Origin: Lyngbya sp. HA4199-MV5
GTDB lineage: Bacteria > Cyanobacteriota > Cyanobacteriia > Leptolyngbyales > Leptolyngbyaceae
Direction: 5' to 3'
DNA length: 64,000 nt
Assembly: GCA_019359375.1 (NCBI GenBank)
Contig: JAHHHL010000004.1
Location: 1 to 64,000, forward strand
Shown: piece by piece, positions 8,824-17,947 of the stretch
How positions within the stretch are numbered: the first letter of the stretch is position 1
How the letters are laid out: every line of letters begins with the position of its first letter
Program-made: the position numbers and the translations under genes
Notes under the pieces: generated by a model
What the model was told of the DNA's origin: nothing
The model's input: the letters and a program-made list of their open reading frames with translations, nothing else
The model's database searches: none

Positions 8824-9612
8824 ATGCGAAATATCTGGGCGTTTGCTTGGGCTGCTTTGGTTGGGGTTCTTGGTGGGCTAATTGGGCTGGGTGGTGCAGA
8901 GTTCCGCTTACCTGTTTTAGTCAGCATTTTTAACTACCGAACCCTACAAGCAGTCGTTATTAATCTCATCGTAAGCCTCGTCACAGTGACGTTTTCATTC
9001 ATCTTTCGGAGCGGCGTTGTGGGTCTTGAGAATGTCGTCGCAAACTGGGCAGTGATCATGAATATTCTAGCAGGCTCTTTAATCGGTTCTTATGTTGGGG
9101 TTCACTATGCAACTCGTATCAACGAGCGAACGCTAAATCGAGTTGTTGTGGGTTTTCTAATTTTTCTAAGCGTTGTGCTGATAGGGCATCATCTCATCTT
9201 CAGCCTTGGAAGCTTGCAACTGCCGAGCCTTTTAAGAATTAGCCTTGGATTTCTAGCAGGGATTGTAATTGGTATATTCAGTAGTATGTTAGGAGTAGCA
9301 GGTGGGGAGTTAATTATTCCAACTATCGTTTTGTTATTTTCAATTGATATTAAGCTGGCGGGAAGTTTGAGCCTTGCGATCAGCATTCCAACAATTGTGA
9401 TGAGTCTATCAAAATACAGAAGTCAGCAAAGACTCAAGGAAGTTAAGCCAGAGCAGGAATTTATCATCTCAATGGCATCTGGTTCAATTCTGGGTGCCTT
9501 AATCGGCAGTAGTCTTTTAAGGTATACATCAAGTTCTTTGTTGTACTTAATTTTGGGCACAGTTCTGTTGTTGTCAGCAGTGAAAGTGGCGAAACACAAG
9601 CCAACTGCATAG
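8824..9612 (+). CDS. TauE/SafE family membrane protein (putative sulfite/sulfoacetate exporter)
   Basis: The 262-residue protein is almost entirely hydrophobic, with about eight predicted helices and the two-fold family architecture: an N-terminal GGLIGLGGAEFRLP motif and a second GVAGGELIIPTIVLLF motif after a central loop. Family members export sulfite or sulfoacetate or take part in sulfonate use. The ORF is more AT-rich than its neighbours, hinting at separate ancestry. It follows the monooxygenase operon by 197 bases. Two further TauE/SafE genes lie at 37610 and 39769. Substrate is inferred from family and setting. Confidence 0.88.
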   Translation: MRNIWAFAWAALVGVLGGLIGLGGAEFRLPVLVSIFNYRTLQAVVINLIVSLVTVTFSFIFRSGVVGLENVVANWAVIMNILAGSLIGSYVGVHYATRINERTLNRVVVGFLIFLSVVLIGHHLIFSLGSLQLPSLLRISLGFLAGIVIGIFSSMLGVAGGELIIPTIVLLFSIDIKLAGSLSLAISIPTIVMSLSKYRSQQRLKEVKPEQEFIISMASGSILGALIGSSLLRYTSSSLLYLILGTVLLLSAVKVAKHKPTA

Positions 9613-9882
9613 TAATATCTCCTAAGTCAGATAGACCAAGACCGCTGGTGCTGAATTCAATGTTGTCTGCCGCTGCTAATTGGTAATATTAGGGAGAATC
9701 TGAAGTGCTACGCCGCGATCGCCAGCAATTTTTGTAGGATGAATTAGAGCAATATAACGCATCACTCTGAAAGCTTTCGGCACGTTACTTGAAAATGATT
9801 TAGTGAGGCGATTTCTAAGGTTGTTAATGAGAGAATAATCTGCAAACGGTTACCCTTGTGTGATTGAATTTTAAGTTTATCT

Positions 9883-10356
9883 ATGGCATCTGAACTATCA
9901 GCGATCGAGTGGGTGATTGGGCGAAGCAGGATCATTGATGTCATTGTCGGGATTGCAAATGCAATGGATGCTAAAAATTGGCAGAAGCTCCGAAGCTATC
10001 TAGCAGGCGAAATCAACATTGATTATTCAGACTTTAGAGGAGAGCCGCCACAACAAATTACAGCGGAAGCCTATGTGCAACAGCGAATAGAGGGTCTAAC
10101 CGATTTAAAGACTCTGCATATTAGTACCAACCATGAGGTTACAATTAGTCAGGATTATGCTCAGTGTCGTTCAGCCTACCGCATTTATCGCTTCGATGCG
10201 GCTCGTGAACTAGGGCAAGACCGATTGGATACAGCAGGAAATTATGAGCATCAGTTGATTCAAGTGAAGGGAGAGTGGCGAGTCACTGCAATCAAGCAAA
10301 CTGTCGTGATGCTGAGTGGCGATCGTCAAGTACATGGAGGGCTACGCAATTCATGA
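9883..10356 (+). CDS. SnoaL-like / NTF2-fold protein
   Basis: The 157-residue protein shows the cone-shaped alpha+beta barrel pattern of SnoaL_4 proteins: an N-terminal helix pair (VIGRSRIIDVIVGIANAMDAKNW), a DYSDFRGEPP strand-turn region, and a C-terminal YEHQLIQVKGEWRVTAIKQ strand pair. Such proteins are small-molecule isomerases, hydrolases or dehydratases, or binding proteins. No catalytic residue can be assigned. It stands alone, 270 bases after TauE/SafE. ATG 9883 is the clear start. Confidence 0.7.
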   Translation: MASELSAIEWVIGRSRIIDVIVGIANAMDAKNWQKLRSYLAGEINIDYSDFRGEPPQQITAEAYVQQRIEGLTDLKTLHISTNHEVTISQDYAQCRSAYRIYRFDAARELGQDRLDTAGNYEHQLIQVKGEWRVTAIKQTVVMLSGDRQVHGGLRNS

Positions 10357-10405
10357 TTATGCATTCTTGGAAGATACACGAAAAGTTTCTTGATAATTTT
10401 ATTAA

Positions 10406-10903
10406 GCAGAGGTCTATCAGGAAAAGTTCAATGATTTAATCGTTATAGATTGTCCTGATCAAACGGTCTTTGAAGAGCGCTTCGACCATAGAGAAAATGA
10501 ATACGAAACATATGGTTCTTGTCTATGCGGTGAAGTACGCTTTGAAATAGAAGGAAGCTTTGAAGGTTTCTATCTTTGTCATTGTGACTACTGCCGAAAA
10601 GATACAGGTTCTGCCCACGCATCCAATCTGTTCTCCTCCACCGCCAATTTAGTATGGGTCTCTGGAAAAAGCAGAATAACGTTGTTTACTTTGCCATCAA
10701 CACGGCATACCAGGAGTTTTTGCTCTATCTGTGGTTCGGCACTTCCTTACGTGCAAGTGAGCAGAAAACTGTTAGTTGATCCGGCTGGCAGTCTTGACAG
10801 TGAAGTATCTCTTAAGCCAAACGCGCACATATTTGTTTCCAGTCGGGCGAATTGGGATCATGAACTGGAAGAAATTCCAATGATAGAAAGGTTGCCGACT
10901 TGA
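10406..10903 (+). pseudogene. GFA (glutathione-dependent formaldehyde-activating-like) protein without a start codon
   Basis: An open frame running from just after TAA 10403-10405 to TGA 10903 encodes the complete cysteine set of GFA-domain proteins: SCLCGEVRFEIEG, LCHCDYCRKDTGSA and the late CSICGSALPY pair, which bind zinc. No ATG, GTG or TTG occurs in frame before the first cysteines; the first TTG, at 10682, would lose two of the three motifs. The N-terminal 40 residues (AEVYQEKFNDLIVIDCPD and following) do not look like GFA and may be the end of another domain. It is therefore a 5'-damaged gene, or one with a sequencing error nearby. An intact GFA gene lies at 39300. Confidence 0.7.
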
Positions 10904-10996
10904 AGAAACAGCCCAAATGCTCATAAAAATTGGCTCACAGCCGCCGAATAGTACCGTTAGAGAGAGGCTAAAGTGCTACGCCGCGATCGCCAGTCT

Positions 10997-12677
10997 ATGA
11001 TTAAAACTCGGTCATCTCAACCCTTTCAACGGGCTGCCACTGCACCCGCATTACCTGCAAACCCCCTTCAAATTTATTCTTTATTTTGTTCATTATTTTG
11101 GTGGATGGTACGTAGCGATCGTCATTTTGGAGGCACTGCACGCGACCTGCGGCATTATGTTGCCCTATGCCATTGGTGAAATTATTCGGAGCGTGACGCG
11201 ATCAACCAGCACCAACAAACTCATGCTGGACACGATCAGTCAGCCCCTGATCCTCTTTGCTGCTTTAAGTGTGGGTGAAGTCGTGTTTGGGCGATCGTCT
11301 GGACTTTTACAAACCCTCCGTCATCCTATTCATCGACAGCATATTGTGCGATCGCTCTATGCCTACTTGCAGCAGCATTCGCACCGCTACTTGAGCAGCA
11401 GTTTTGCCGGTGCATTGGCGCACCGCATCAGCGAAACGTCCCTGGGTGTTACTCAGACGATGCAAATGCTGATTAGTGAATTTATGCCAGTGATCATCGT
11501 CTATGTCGTTTCCACAACGCTGCTATATCGCGCTTATCCGCCATTGGCGGCATTTGTAGGCGTATGGGCAGTTCTCTTCGTTAGTATTTCATTCTGGTTG
11601 GCGACTCGCTCTCGCCTTCACGCACGCAGAGCCGCCGCCGCCAGAAGTGACACTACTGGCATGATTGTCGATTCGGTGACGAACCTGACCAGTAGCAAGC
11701 TCTTTGCCCGTTTAGGGTTTGAACGGGGCTATTTGAATGAGCAACTGAGGCACGAACTCAAAGAGGTGAGAAAGTCCAACTGGTATGCAGAGCGTATCCG
11801 CTGGTTTCAATTTATCTCAGCCGCCATTTTGAAAATTGGCACGCTGTATTATGCGCTTTCGCTGTGGAGTCAGGGCAAGATTGCTGTGGCTGATTTTGTG
11901 GTGGCAACCAGTCTATCGCTGCTCATCATTAGTGAGGCTCGTAATTTAAGCAAACGGTTTCTCGAATTCTTTGAACATATTGGTAACGTCAGCAATGGGG
12001 TTGGCACGATCATTCAACCCCACGAAATCATCGATCGTGACACGGCGATCGCTCCCACCATCACTCAGGGTCGCATTGAATTTCGGCATGTGAACTTCGG
12101 CTACTCAGACGAGAAGACCGTCTTTAAAGACCTTTCTGTCACGATTCAACCAGGCGAACGGGTCGGACTGGTGGGCTTTTCTGGTTCTGGAAAATCCACT
12201 TTCGTGAATCTAATTTTGCGGCTATTCGAGCCTCAAGCGGGACAGATCCTCATTGATGGGATTGACATTCAGGCAATGACCCAGGATGCGCTTCATGCCC
12301 AGACTAGCCTGATTCCTCAAGATCCCTCTCTCTTCCATCGCACCCTGCTGGAAAATATTCGTTATGGGCGTTTAGATGCAACCGAAGATGAACTTATCGA
12401 TGCCACCCGCAAAGCCCATGCTCATGATTTCATTGCACCGATGAAAGATGGCTATCATTCTCTAGTTGGTGAACGTGGAGTCAAACTATCTGGTGGACAA
12501 CGACAACGGATCGCGATCGCGCGAGTCATCCTCAAAAATGCACCCATCTTGATTCTGGATGAAGCCACTTCCAGTCTAGATTCCATCACCGAAAAAGCCA
12601 TTCAAAACTCCCCTTATCAATGGTCAATCGGGTCTCTGCTGTTCCTGTCGAGGCAGTCAGGTTGGGCACAGTGTTAG
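10997..12677 (+). pseudogene. ABC exporter (permease-ATPase fusion), frameshifted and 3'-truncated
   Basis: The product is a half-size type-I ABC exporter: six-helix domain, then an ATPase with Walker A (GFSGSGKSTF), signature (LSGGQRQR) and Walker B (ILILDEATSSLDS). Two defects are visible. An extra base at about 11111 separates the first frame (ATG 10997, ...LFCSLFWWMV) from the second (VAIVILEALHATCG), which otherwise join smoothly. After ITEKAIQ, near 12606, the sequence switches to the reverse complement of a porin gene, so the H-loop and the rest of the ATPase are lost. The tail up to 12677 is nonsense read from that porin. Not functional as it stands. Confidence 0.85.
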
Positions 12678-13494
12678 CTCCTAACCGAATAAACAGTTGA
12701 TCTTTTCCGTTAAAGCTAGTAGGTAGAGAAAGGCGCACCCGGTACCCCAAGAAGGTTTCCGTGTCGTCGCTTGTATTCACGCGGGGAGTGTTGTTTGGAA
12801 GCGCCCGATCGCCAAAAGTATCCGCTGCAAGAAAGATGACCTCCCCCTGCAACTTAGTTGTTGTGCTAAACTGCTGCTTTTGCAGGGTTGCCGTGCGGGC
12901 TTCTAAACTATCGACTCGTCCCCGTAAAGTTGCCAGTTCTGCGGCAAATTGCTCCTGCAATCTCTGTAATGTAACCAAATCTTCTTTCCGCACCAAATCG
13001 GCTGTAGAAGACCCAATTAACTCATTTACTCGATCGAGAGCAGCATTTAAACCAGCAGCAAACTCATAGCGGGTGAGCGCACGGTTGCCACGGTAGGTTT
13101 TGTCTGGGTAGCCTGCAATCACACCGTATCGTTCAACTAGCGATTGTAGTGCCTGAAACGCCCAATCAGTCGGTTTTACATCCGATAATTGTGAAACCGA
13201 TGTCACCTGACCTTTAATGGTATTGATATTGATACCACCCTCAGAAACTTGAGCTGCTGAGGTACGCTGTTGCATTTTGATCTCTTCCAACTGCTGCCGT
13301 TGCAGATCTTCTGGAGAGACAGGGGTTGTTGGGTTAGCGACCGAACGAACCGGAGCTTGTGGTGCTCCAAGGGGTTCTGATGCGATCGCAGAAGGACTCA
13401 ATGCAACCGCTGCAAGAGTAGCGATGAGCAAGCTCAGTCCCAATGGCGAAGAGGAAACCTGTTCAAAGACGGGCGATCGGAAATTAACGTTCAT
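12586..13494 (-). pseudogene. SLH-domain iron-uptake/OprB-type porin, C-terminally truncated
   Basis: The ORF has 302 codons. It starts with a signal peptide (SLLIATLAAVALSPSAIASEP). Next comes a single SLH domain (VKPTDWAFQALQSLVERYGV, then TRYEFAAGLNAALDRVNEL) that anchors such porins to the peptidoglycan, a coiled coil (LQRLQEQFAAELATLRGRVDSLE), and the first strands of the beta-barrel (TKLQGEVIFLAADTFGD, ETFLGYRVRLSLPTSF). Full-length cyanobacterial SomA/SomB-like porins have about 500-600 residues, so more than half of the barrel is missing. The frame runs into the ABC-exporter fragment at about 12606 and stops at 12586. A long gene-free upstream region follows, as is usual for porins. 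Confidence 0.85.
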
Positions 13495-14357
13495 GACGAC
13501 TCCTCACAAGACCGATAAACTATACAGAAGCTGCTCAAGTCCGGCTTCCTAGCAACTTGAGGCAAGAAAATTGACGAGGCAAAAACAGACGATGCGAAAA
13601 CTTCTGCCTGCGCGAACTAGCAGAAATGCGAACGAGCAAAAATAACTTGGGCTCCATAAGGAAGCCAAATTGCAGAATGATGAAAACTGAATGCTCTCAG
13701 CCGTTAGCGACTTCTTGACGACTCACCGAGTCCCTGCATTGTGTCAAAAAATCAAACCTATTTAAGCCTTTCAGCGTTCAAGCCAAGACCATTTAAATTG
13801 AGAGCCAACAGTGCAACTCTACAAAGCCTTACAAAAACCTGATTAGTAGCAAACAATCTTGCCCAAATGATGGCAGCTTGATATGAGCAGATTCAGTGCT
13901 GCATGACGACAATCAACTCCTGCTGATTTCTGTCGTACCCTACAGAACCCAGCACTTGAAGATGATGATTTTTAGGAAGAGAGCGCGATCGACACTCACT
14001 TGAGAGCTAAGAAGCTATTTAATCTACGGTAACTCTATCGAATTACAGAATTATAGGAACGTATATTGGCATAGCCTCTTTAAAGGCGCAAGTCTAACGG
14101 ATACGAAAACTCTCGCTTCATGGAAACTACCCATCAATCGGTTGCAACTCATCTTTAAACTTGACGAAGCCGCAGGTTGTACATAAGAATAACTGTTATT
14201 CGACATTGATTAGTTTATCTAACTATTCGTATTGCATTTATCAAGCGCTTTGTTAAGCGCTAAAGAAGCAAGCTTCTTAAACGGAGAAGCTGATTTAATG
14301 ATGACAACCTGTTTAAATCTATTGATGATGGGGTGGCTGTTGATGATGGGATGGCTG
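13495..14357. other. Gene-free region upstream of the truncated porin
   Basis: No convincing ORF. The region would hold the porin promoter on the minus strand. A doubled 18-base unit (TTGATGATGGGGTGGCTG, then the same with one change) occurs at about 14323-14358. A TATCTAACTA half-palindrome at about 14217-14226 resembles the sites at 34051 and 48366. No RNA gene was recognised. Confidence 0.5.
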
Positions 14358-14545
14358 TCCTGGTTAACTGACAAATCTTTTTTGCAGGTTGAGTTGTAGC
14401 TTGCTTCTGCGTGGCAGTACAACGTAAAACCCAGCACCAGCCTTGCTCTTGTTGGGTTACGTTCGCGCTTTTCTGGTATGACAGCACGGCTTTACCCAGC
14501 CTACCCAAGAATGGGGAGGTTGAGAGCTTTGTCAGTCAATCAGGA
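14358..14545. mobile_element. Non-coding MITE-like element A, copy 1 (188 bp)
   Basis: Terminal inverted repeats TCCTGGTTAACTGACAAA (14358-14375) and TTTGTCAGTCAATCAGGA (14528-14545) enclose a core that is, in reverse complement, about 80% like the core of 49936-50119. The core itself contains the ACCCAGC..GCTGGGT-type palindrome common elsewhere in the window. There is no transposase, so it would need one in trans. Confidence 0.75.
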
Positions 14546-14590
14546 TCAGAGGGCTTGCGTTGTAGAAAACTCTATGGAATACTATTCAAG

Positions 14591-14616
14591 TATGGTAAAT
14601 CGATCGATAAACCGTA
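14591..14616. promoter_or_regulatory. 26-bp dyad box, site 3 (orphan)
   Basis: TATGGT (14591-14596), 14 bases with central ATCGATCGAT, ACCGTA (14611-14616). It is a good match to the family, but no intact gene follows within 500 bases on either strand. The stretch 14617-14834 contains only broken short frames. It may be the relic promoter of a lost gene. Confidence 0.5.
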
Positions 14617-14834
14617 GATTAGTTTGCCGGGGTTTCTCAGTCCTGCGATTCAGGTGGTGCTTGCTGTTTGTCTAATTGATCCCTGCACCGGATCAGCGAT
14701 CGCAACCACCAGCTTAATTTCATTCATTGGCTGCCATCAAAAAAACCCTTGCCAGGATTGGTTAAGGGGCTGGAGAAGCGATGTAAGGTCAGCGCACTTA
14801 CGAGTTAGTTTGGCAATCGCCAAGCTTCTTGGGC

Positions 14835-15203
14835 TTACTCACTAACCGAGAACGTCACCAGATCGTAAAGCTGATTAGCGACAACATTAAGATAGCCTTG
14901 ATCCTGCGCGGTTTCAGGTGCTACCCGCCCCGCTTTGATACCTGCCTGTACGACTTCTTCTGGAGTGATCTGGTTTGCTTGAGCAGCAAAAATCAGATCG
15001 CCACCCGAAGGGATGCCCTGTTGAGCAAGGTATCCTTGTCGAGCCAGACCAACCAGATCGACAGGTGATGTTTGCTGGATGTTGGCGGCAGTCGATGCTG
15101 CATTCGTGGTCTGTCCAATTGTTGTGGCGCGAACGGTAGGAGCGATCGCGAACAGTAAGGCTACGGCAGAGAGACTGCCAAGCCATAGCGAGTTTATTCT
15201 CAT
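14835..15203 (-). CDS. Small exported protein of unknown function
   Basis: A 122-residue protein with a clear signal peptide (MRINSLWLGSLSAVALLFAI, cleavage probably after VRA). The mature part is about 95 residues, rich in Gln, Ala and Val, with SPVDLVGLARQGYLAQQGIP and ITPEEVVQAGIKAGRVAPE as notable segments. The ATG at 15203 was chosen because AGGAG lies eight bases upstream and the signal peptide begins there; the frame is open further up to 15275. I do not recognise the family. It has no operon partners. Confidence 0.7.
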   Translation of the reverse strand: MRINSLWLGSLSAVALLFAIAPTVRATTIGQTTNAASTAANIQQTSPVDLVGLARQGYLAQQGIPSGGDLIFAAQANQITPEEVVQAGIKAGRVAPETAQDQGYLNVVANQLYDLVTFSVSE

Positions 15204-15368
15204 CAAAATTCTCCTCTTGACGATTGTTGAAACTGTTTTTAGGAACATGTAATTCCATACACCCAGTTTCAACAATTTTTCTTAATTTGGCATCTGTAGA
15301 GTGGATGAATTTCGCTGTATTTTTGGCGGTTCACGGGCGTTTTAAGGTTTTTATACCTTTTTTTATAG

Positions 15369-15453
15369 CCTCATAGCTTGTGAGGTTATAGCACCCTGAT
15401 ACCCTCATAAGTAGTGAGGAAATAGCCGCTTTAAATCCTCGTAGTTCGTGAGG
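15369..15453. repeat. Three 17-bp dyads with exact 34-bp period
   Basis: CCTCATAGCTTGTGAGG (15369-15385), CCTCATAAGTAGTGAGG (15403-15419) and CCTCGTAGTTCGTGAGG (15437-15453) each have CCTC/GAGG arms, and their starts are exactly 34 bases apart. The spacers also share an ATAGC word. They lie between the divergent small exported protein (15203) and ssuA (15812). The 358 bases from 15454 to 15811 show nothing else. Confidence 0.7.
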
Positions 15454-15811
15454 ATATGGGAGGAATGTCTACTTCTTGAAAATGGTTGTATGGGTATTTC
15501 TGAGGTCTGAAACTTTTTCTTGAATAGAGGTTCTTGATAGAGGTTGATACTCTCTAATTCGTCTTTGCAAGGATTTGCCATTAGCCAATTGAAAAGCTTC
15601 ATTCTCAATGAGAATTGCAATCGTTTTCTGTCAAGCCGCTTCATTCCTGAGCTTTTAGCCATTGTTTTTTATGACGATCCAGACAGTTGGAATCCGATCT
15701 GGCAGGTTCCATCACAGGAGCTGCAATTCTAGTCGATGGTGTTTCCTCCCCTGGTGTGTAGGTTCCATCATTGTTCTCTAACCACTTTTTGTATGTCGAG
15801 GTCACTCAACT

Positions 15812-16837
15812 ATGCGTTCACCGTTCAAATTTTCACGTCGTAAGTTCAATCATTTAGTGCTGCCAGGGGCGATCGGCTTTTCTGCTGCCCTTGCATCCAG
15901 TAGTTTTGCTCAAGGAACGGGAGACTACAAGGCAAAAGTCTTGCAAGTTGGCTATCAAGTTTCTGGCGATCTGGTGAAAGTATCGGGTGTATTGGAGAAA
16001 AGGCTGGAACCTCTTGGTGTGAAAGTAGAGTGGATACAATTTGCTCAGGGTCCACAATTGATGGAAGCCCTAAAAATTGGTCGGATTGATACTGGATCAG
16101 TGGGAGAAACGCCGCCCATCTTTACCCAGTCAGGCGGTGGTCCGATCGTCTATGTGGTTGGGTCTAAAACAACGCCCGAAACGGGTAAAGGTAGCGTGAT
16201 TGCAGTACCGCCCGATTCGCCGATTAAAACGGTGCGCGATATCAAAGGGCAGGATGTGGTTTTTCAAGCCGCATCCGCGTCTCACTACCTCATCCTGAGA
16301 GCGTTGGAAGAAGTAGGGTTAACCATCAACGATATCAACATCAAGAGCCTGTCAAATGTGGAAGCGCGAGCTGCCTTTTTGGCAGGTAGAATTCCGGTTT
16401 GGGTGACAGGTGATCCCCATTATGCGATCGCCCAAAAGTTTGGCAAAATTCGAGTGCTTCGGGATTCTGTAGGGATTAATTCCCCCGGTGGCTACTATGT
16501 GGCATACAAGCCGTGGGCACAGGAAAATGTTGGTTTGCTCAGAATTCTTGTGGAAGAAGTGGACAAGATTGAACAGTGGGCTGAAAAGAACAAAACAGAT
16601 GCCGCAAAATTGCTTGCGCCCGCACAGAAGCTTGATCTGGATGTCATGCAAGTTATTGTCGATCGCCGCACCTTTGGGCGCAGAGCTATCACGCCAGCCC
16701 TCATAAAAGATCAACAGCGAATAGCTGATTACTTCTATAAAAACGGTGTGATTCCGAAAGCCATCAATGTCAGCGAGGCATTATTGACAACGGATCAATA
16801 TGCGGCGCTGACACCCACCACCATCAGCCAAAAATAA
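15812..16837 (+). CDS. ssuA: Aliphatic sulfonate ABC transporter substrate-binding protein
   Basis: The 341-residue precursor has an RRKF-type signal peptide ending near ASSSFAQ, possibly Tat-exported. The mature protein is an SsuA/TauA-type type-II periplasmic binding protein: LQVGYQVSGDLVKVSGVLEK, the VEWIQFAQGPQLMEAL strand-helix, DTGSVGETPPIF at the ligand cleft and SPIKTVRDIKGQDVVF. It would bind alkanesulfonates and deliver them to a membrane pair such as SsuC/SsuB (30130-31968). No permease or ATPase is adjacent. A second binding protein of the same family lies at 42090, so the two may present different substrates to the one SsuBC. Confidence 0.9.
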   Translation: MRSPFKFSRRKFNHLVLPGAIGFSAALASSSFAQGTGDYKAKVLQVGYQVSGDLVKVSGVLEKRLEPLGVKVEWIQFAQGPQLMEALKIGRIDTGSVGETPPIFTQSGGGPIVYVVGSKTTPETGKGSVIAVPPDSPIKTVRDIKGQDVVFQAASASHYLILRALEEVGLTINDINIKSLSNVEARAAFLAGRIPVWVTGDPHYAIAQKFGKIRVLRDSVGINSPGGYYVAYKPWAQENVGLLRILVEEVDKIEQWAEKNKTDAAKLLAPAQKLDLDVMQVIVDRRTFGRRAITPALIKDQQRIADYFYKNGVIPKAINVSEALLTTDQYAALTPTTISQK

Positions 16838-16859
16838 CAACGCATGTAGGGAATGGCTC

Positions 16860-17012
16860 TTAGAAACAAGAATTAAATAACATCAACTTTTGTAGGTTGG
16901 GTTGAGTCCGCGAAACCCAACGATTGCCGAGGTGTTGGGTTACCCTGCGGGAAGCAAGCTACATGCTTCAACCCAACCTACGCAAGTTATTTAATCCACG
17001 ATTCTTAGCTAA
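16860..17012. repeat. AATTAAATAAC-ended element with AACCCAACCTAC palindrome core
   Basis: The left end CTTAGAAACAAGAATTAAATAAC and right end GTTATTTAATCCACGATTCTTAG are imperfect inverted repeats. Between them lies the dispersed palindrome GTAGGTTGGGTT ... AACCCAACCTAC. Other elements with the same ends but different cores lie at about 31033, 32612, 47310 and 48188. No coding capacity. Confidence 0.6.
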
Positions 17013-17103
17013 CACCCATTGCATCATTTTCACACGGGGGGCATTGCTCCTTCCTCTTGTCTTATCCGATCGCTTGACGTTGATTGCTAAAGGTCTAAAT
17101 TCG

Positions 17104-17918
17104 ATGCAACCGAACGACGCAGAGCCAATTTCAGCCAGTGATGTTGCGGTGCTTGATCATCCTGTTAAGCCTTCGCCTGAGAGTGCTGAAGAGAGGCTTC
17201 CAACTCACGATACCGTGTCTCCCATCTTTCCAGTTCACAAACAGGCAGGTGCTTCCAGATGGCTGTGGTTAGGCTTGCTGCTGTCTCTCGGCTTACACAT
17301 CGGTCTGATATGGGTACCGTCTGGACATGAACCGCTACCGCCTCCAAAAACTGAGCCAGAAAAGCAGGTGCGGATCACTCAATTAGCAAAACTGAAAACG
17401 GTAAAACTGCCTAAGAAGGTTGTAAAGCCAGCGGTAAAGCGTGTTCAACGCTCACGATCGGCTCCACTCATTGTGCAACCAACACCGCCGACACCGCCGA
17501 CAGCCCTACCATCGCTGGGCGAACCTTCAACGCAGGGTGGTGCTGAATCTAGCTCCTGGGATGACTTTCCCATTTACCCTGGTGCTCAATCGGGTTGTTT
17601 TGGATTGCCATCTTGCTTGCAAACAGCCGATTCATTGAAACAGATTGCTGATTACTATGCCAGGGAATTACCTGCCAAAAAATATGCGTTGACACCCAAG
17701 CTTCAGGAAGCAGGTCGCCAGGTATTTCAGGTGTTGCGCAAGGGAGAAGCACAGTTTTTAAGTATCATCCAGACGGAAAAGGGACTGATCTGCCAGACTT
17801 TGGGGGCGGCAAGCTTTACAAGGTCAGCAAGGAAAGCAGCACTCTCTTCCTGAGCTTGCTACCAAGCCACGATGGTGACAACACATTGATTGTGACCTGG
17901 AAAAACCAACCAAAGTGA
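17104..17918 (+). pseudogene. Second TonB-like transducer gene, internally deleted
   Basis: ATG 17104 opens a frame parallel to the 401-1511 gene: a membrane helix (WLWLGLLLSLGLHIGLIWVP), a Lys/Pro linker, DFPIYPGAQSGCFGLPSCLQ and ARELPAKKYALTPKLQEAGR. After IQTEKG (about 17787) about 85 codons present in the other copy are missing. The C-terminal GGGKLYKV...NTLIVTWKNQPK continues in another frame to TGA 17918. Deletion and frameshift make it non-functional. No exbB or exbD lies beside it. The next gene's possible GTG start overlaps this stop (GTGA), hinting that they were once coupled. Confidence 0.75.
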
Positions 17919-17947
17919 ATTGTATCGTTCAATCTACGGTAAAAACG

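Noticed and set aside
14624-14845. Short plus-strand frames with hydrophobic segments
   Set aside because: Different frames overlap with no common homology; kept only as a possible gene relic near the orphan box.
15405-15662. 85-codon minus-strand frame overlapping the three-dyad array
   Set aside because: Biased composition, no family likeness and it runs through the repeats; treated as chance.
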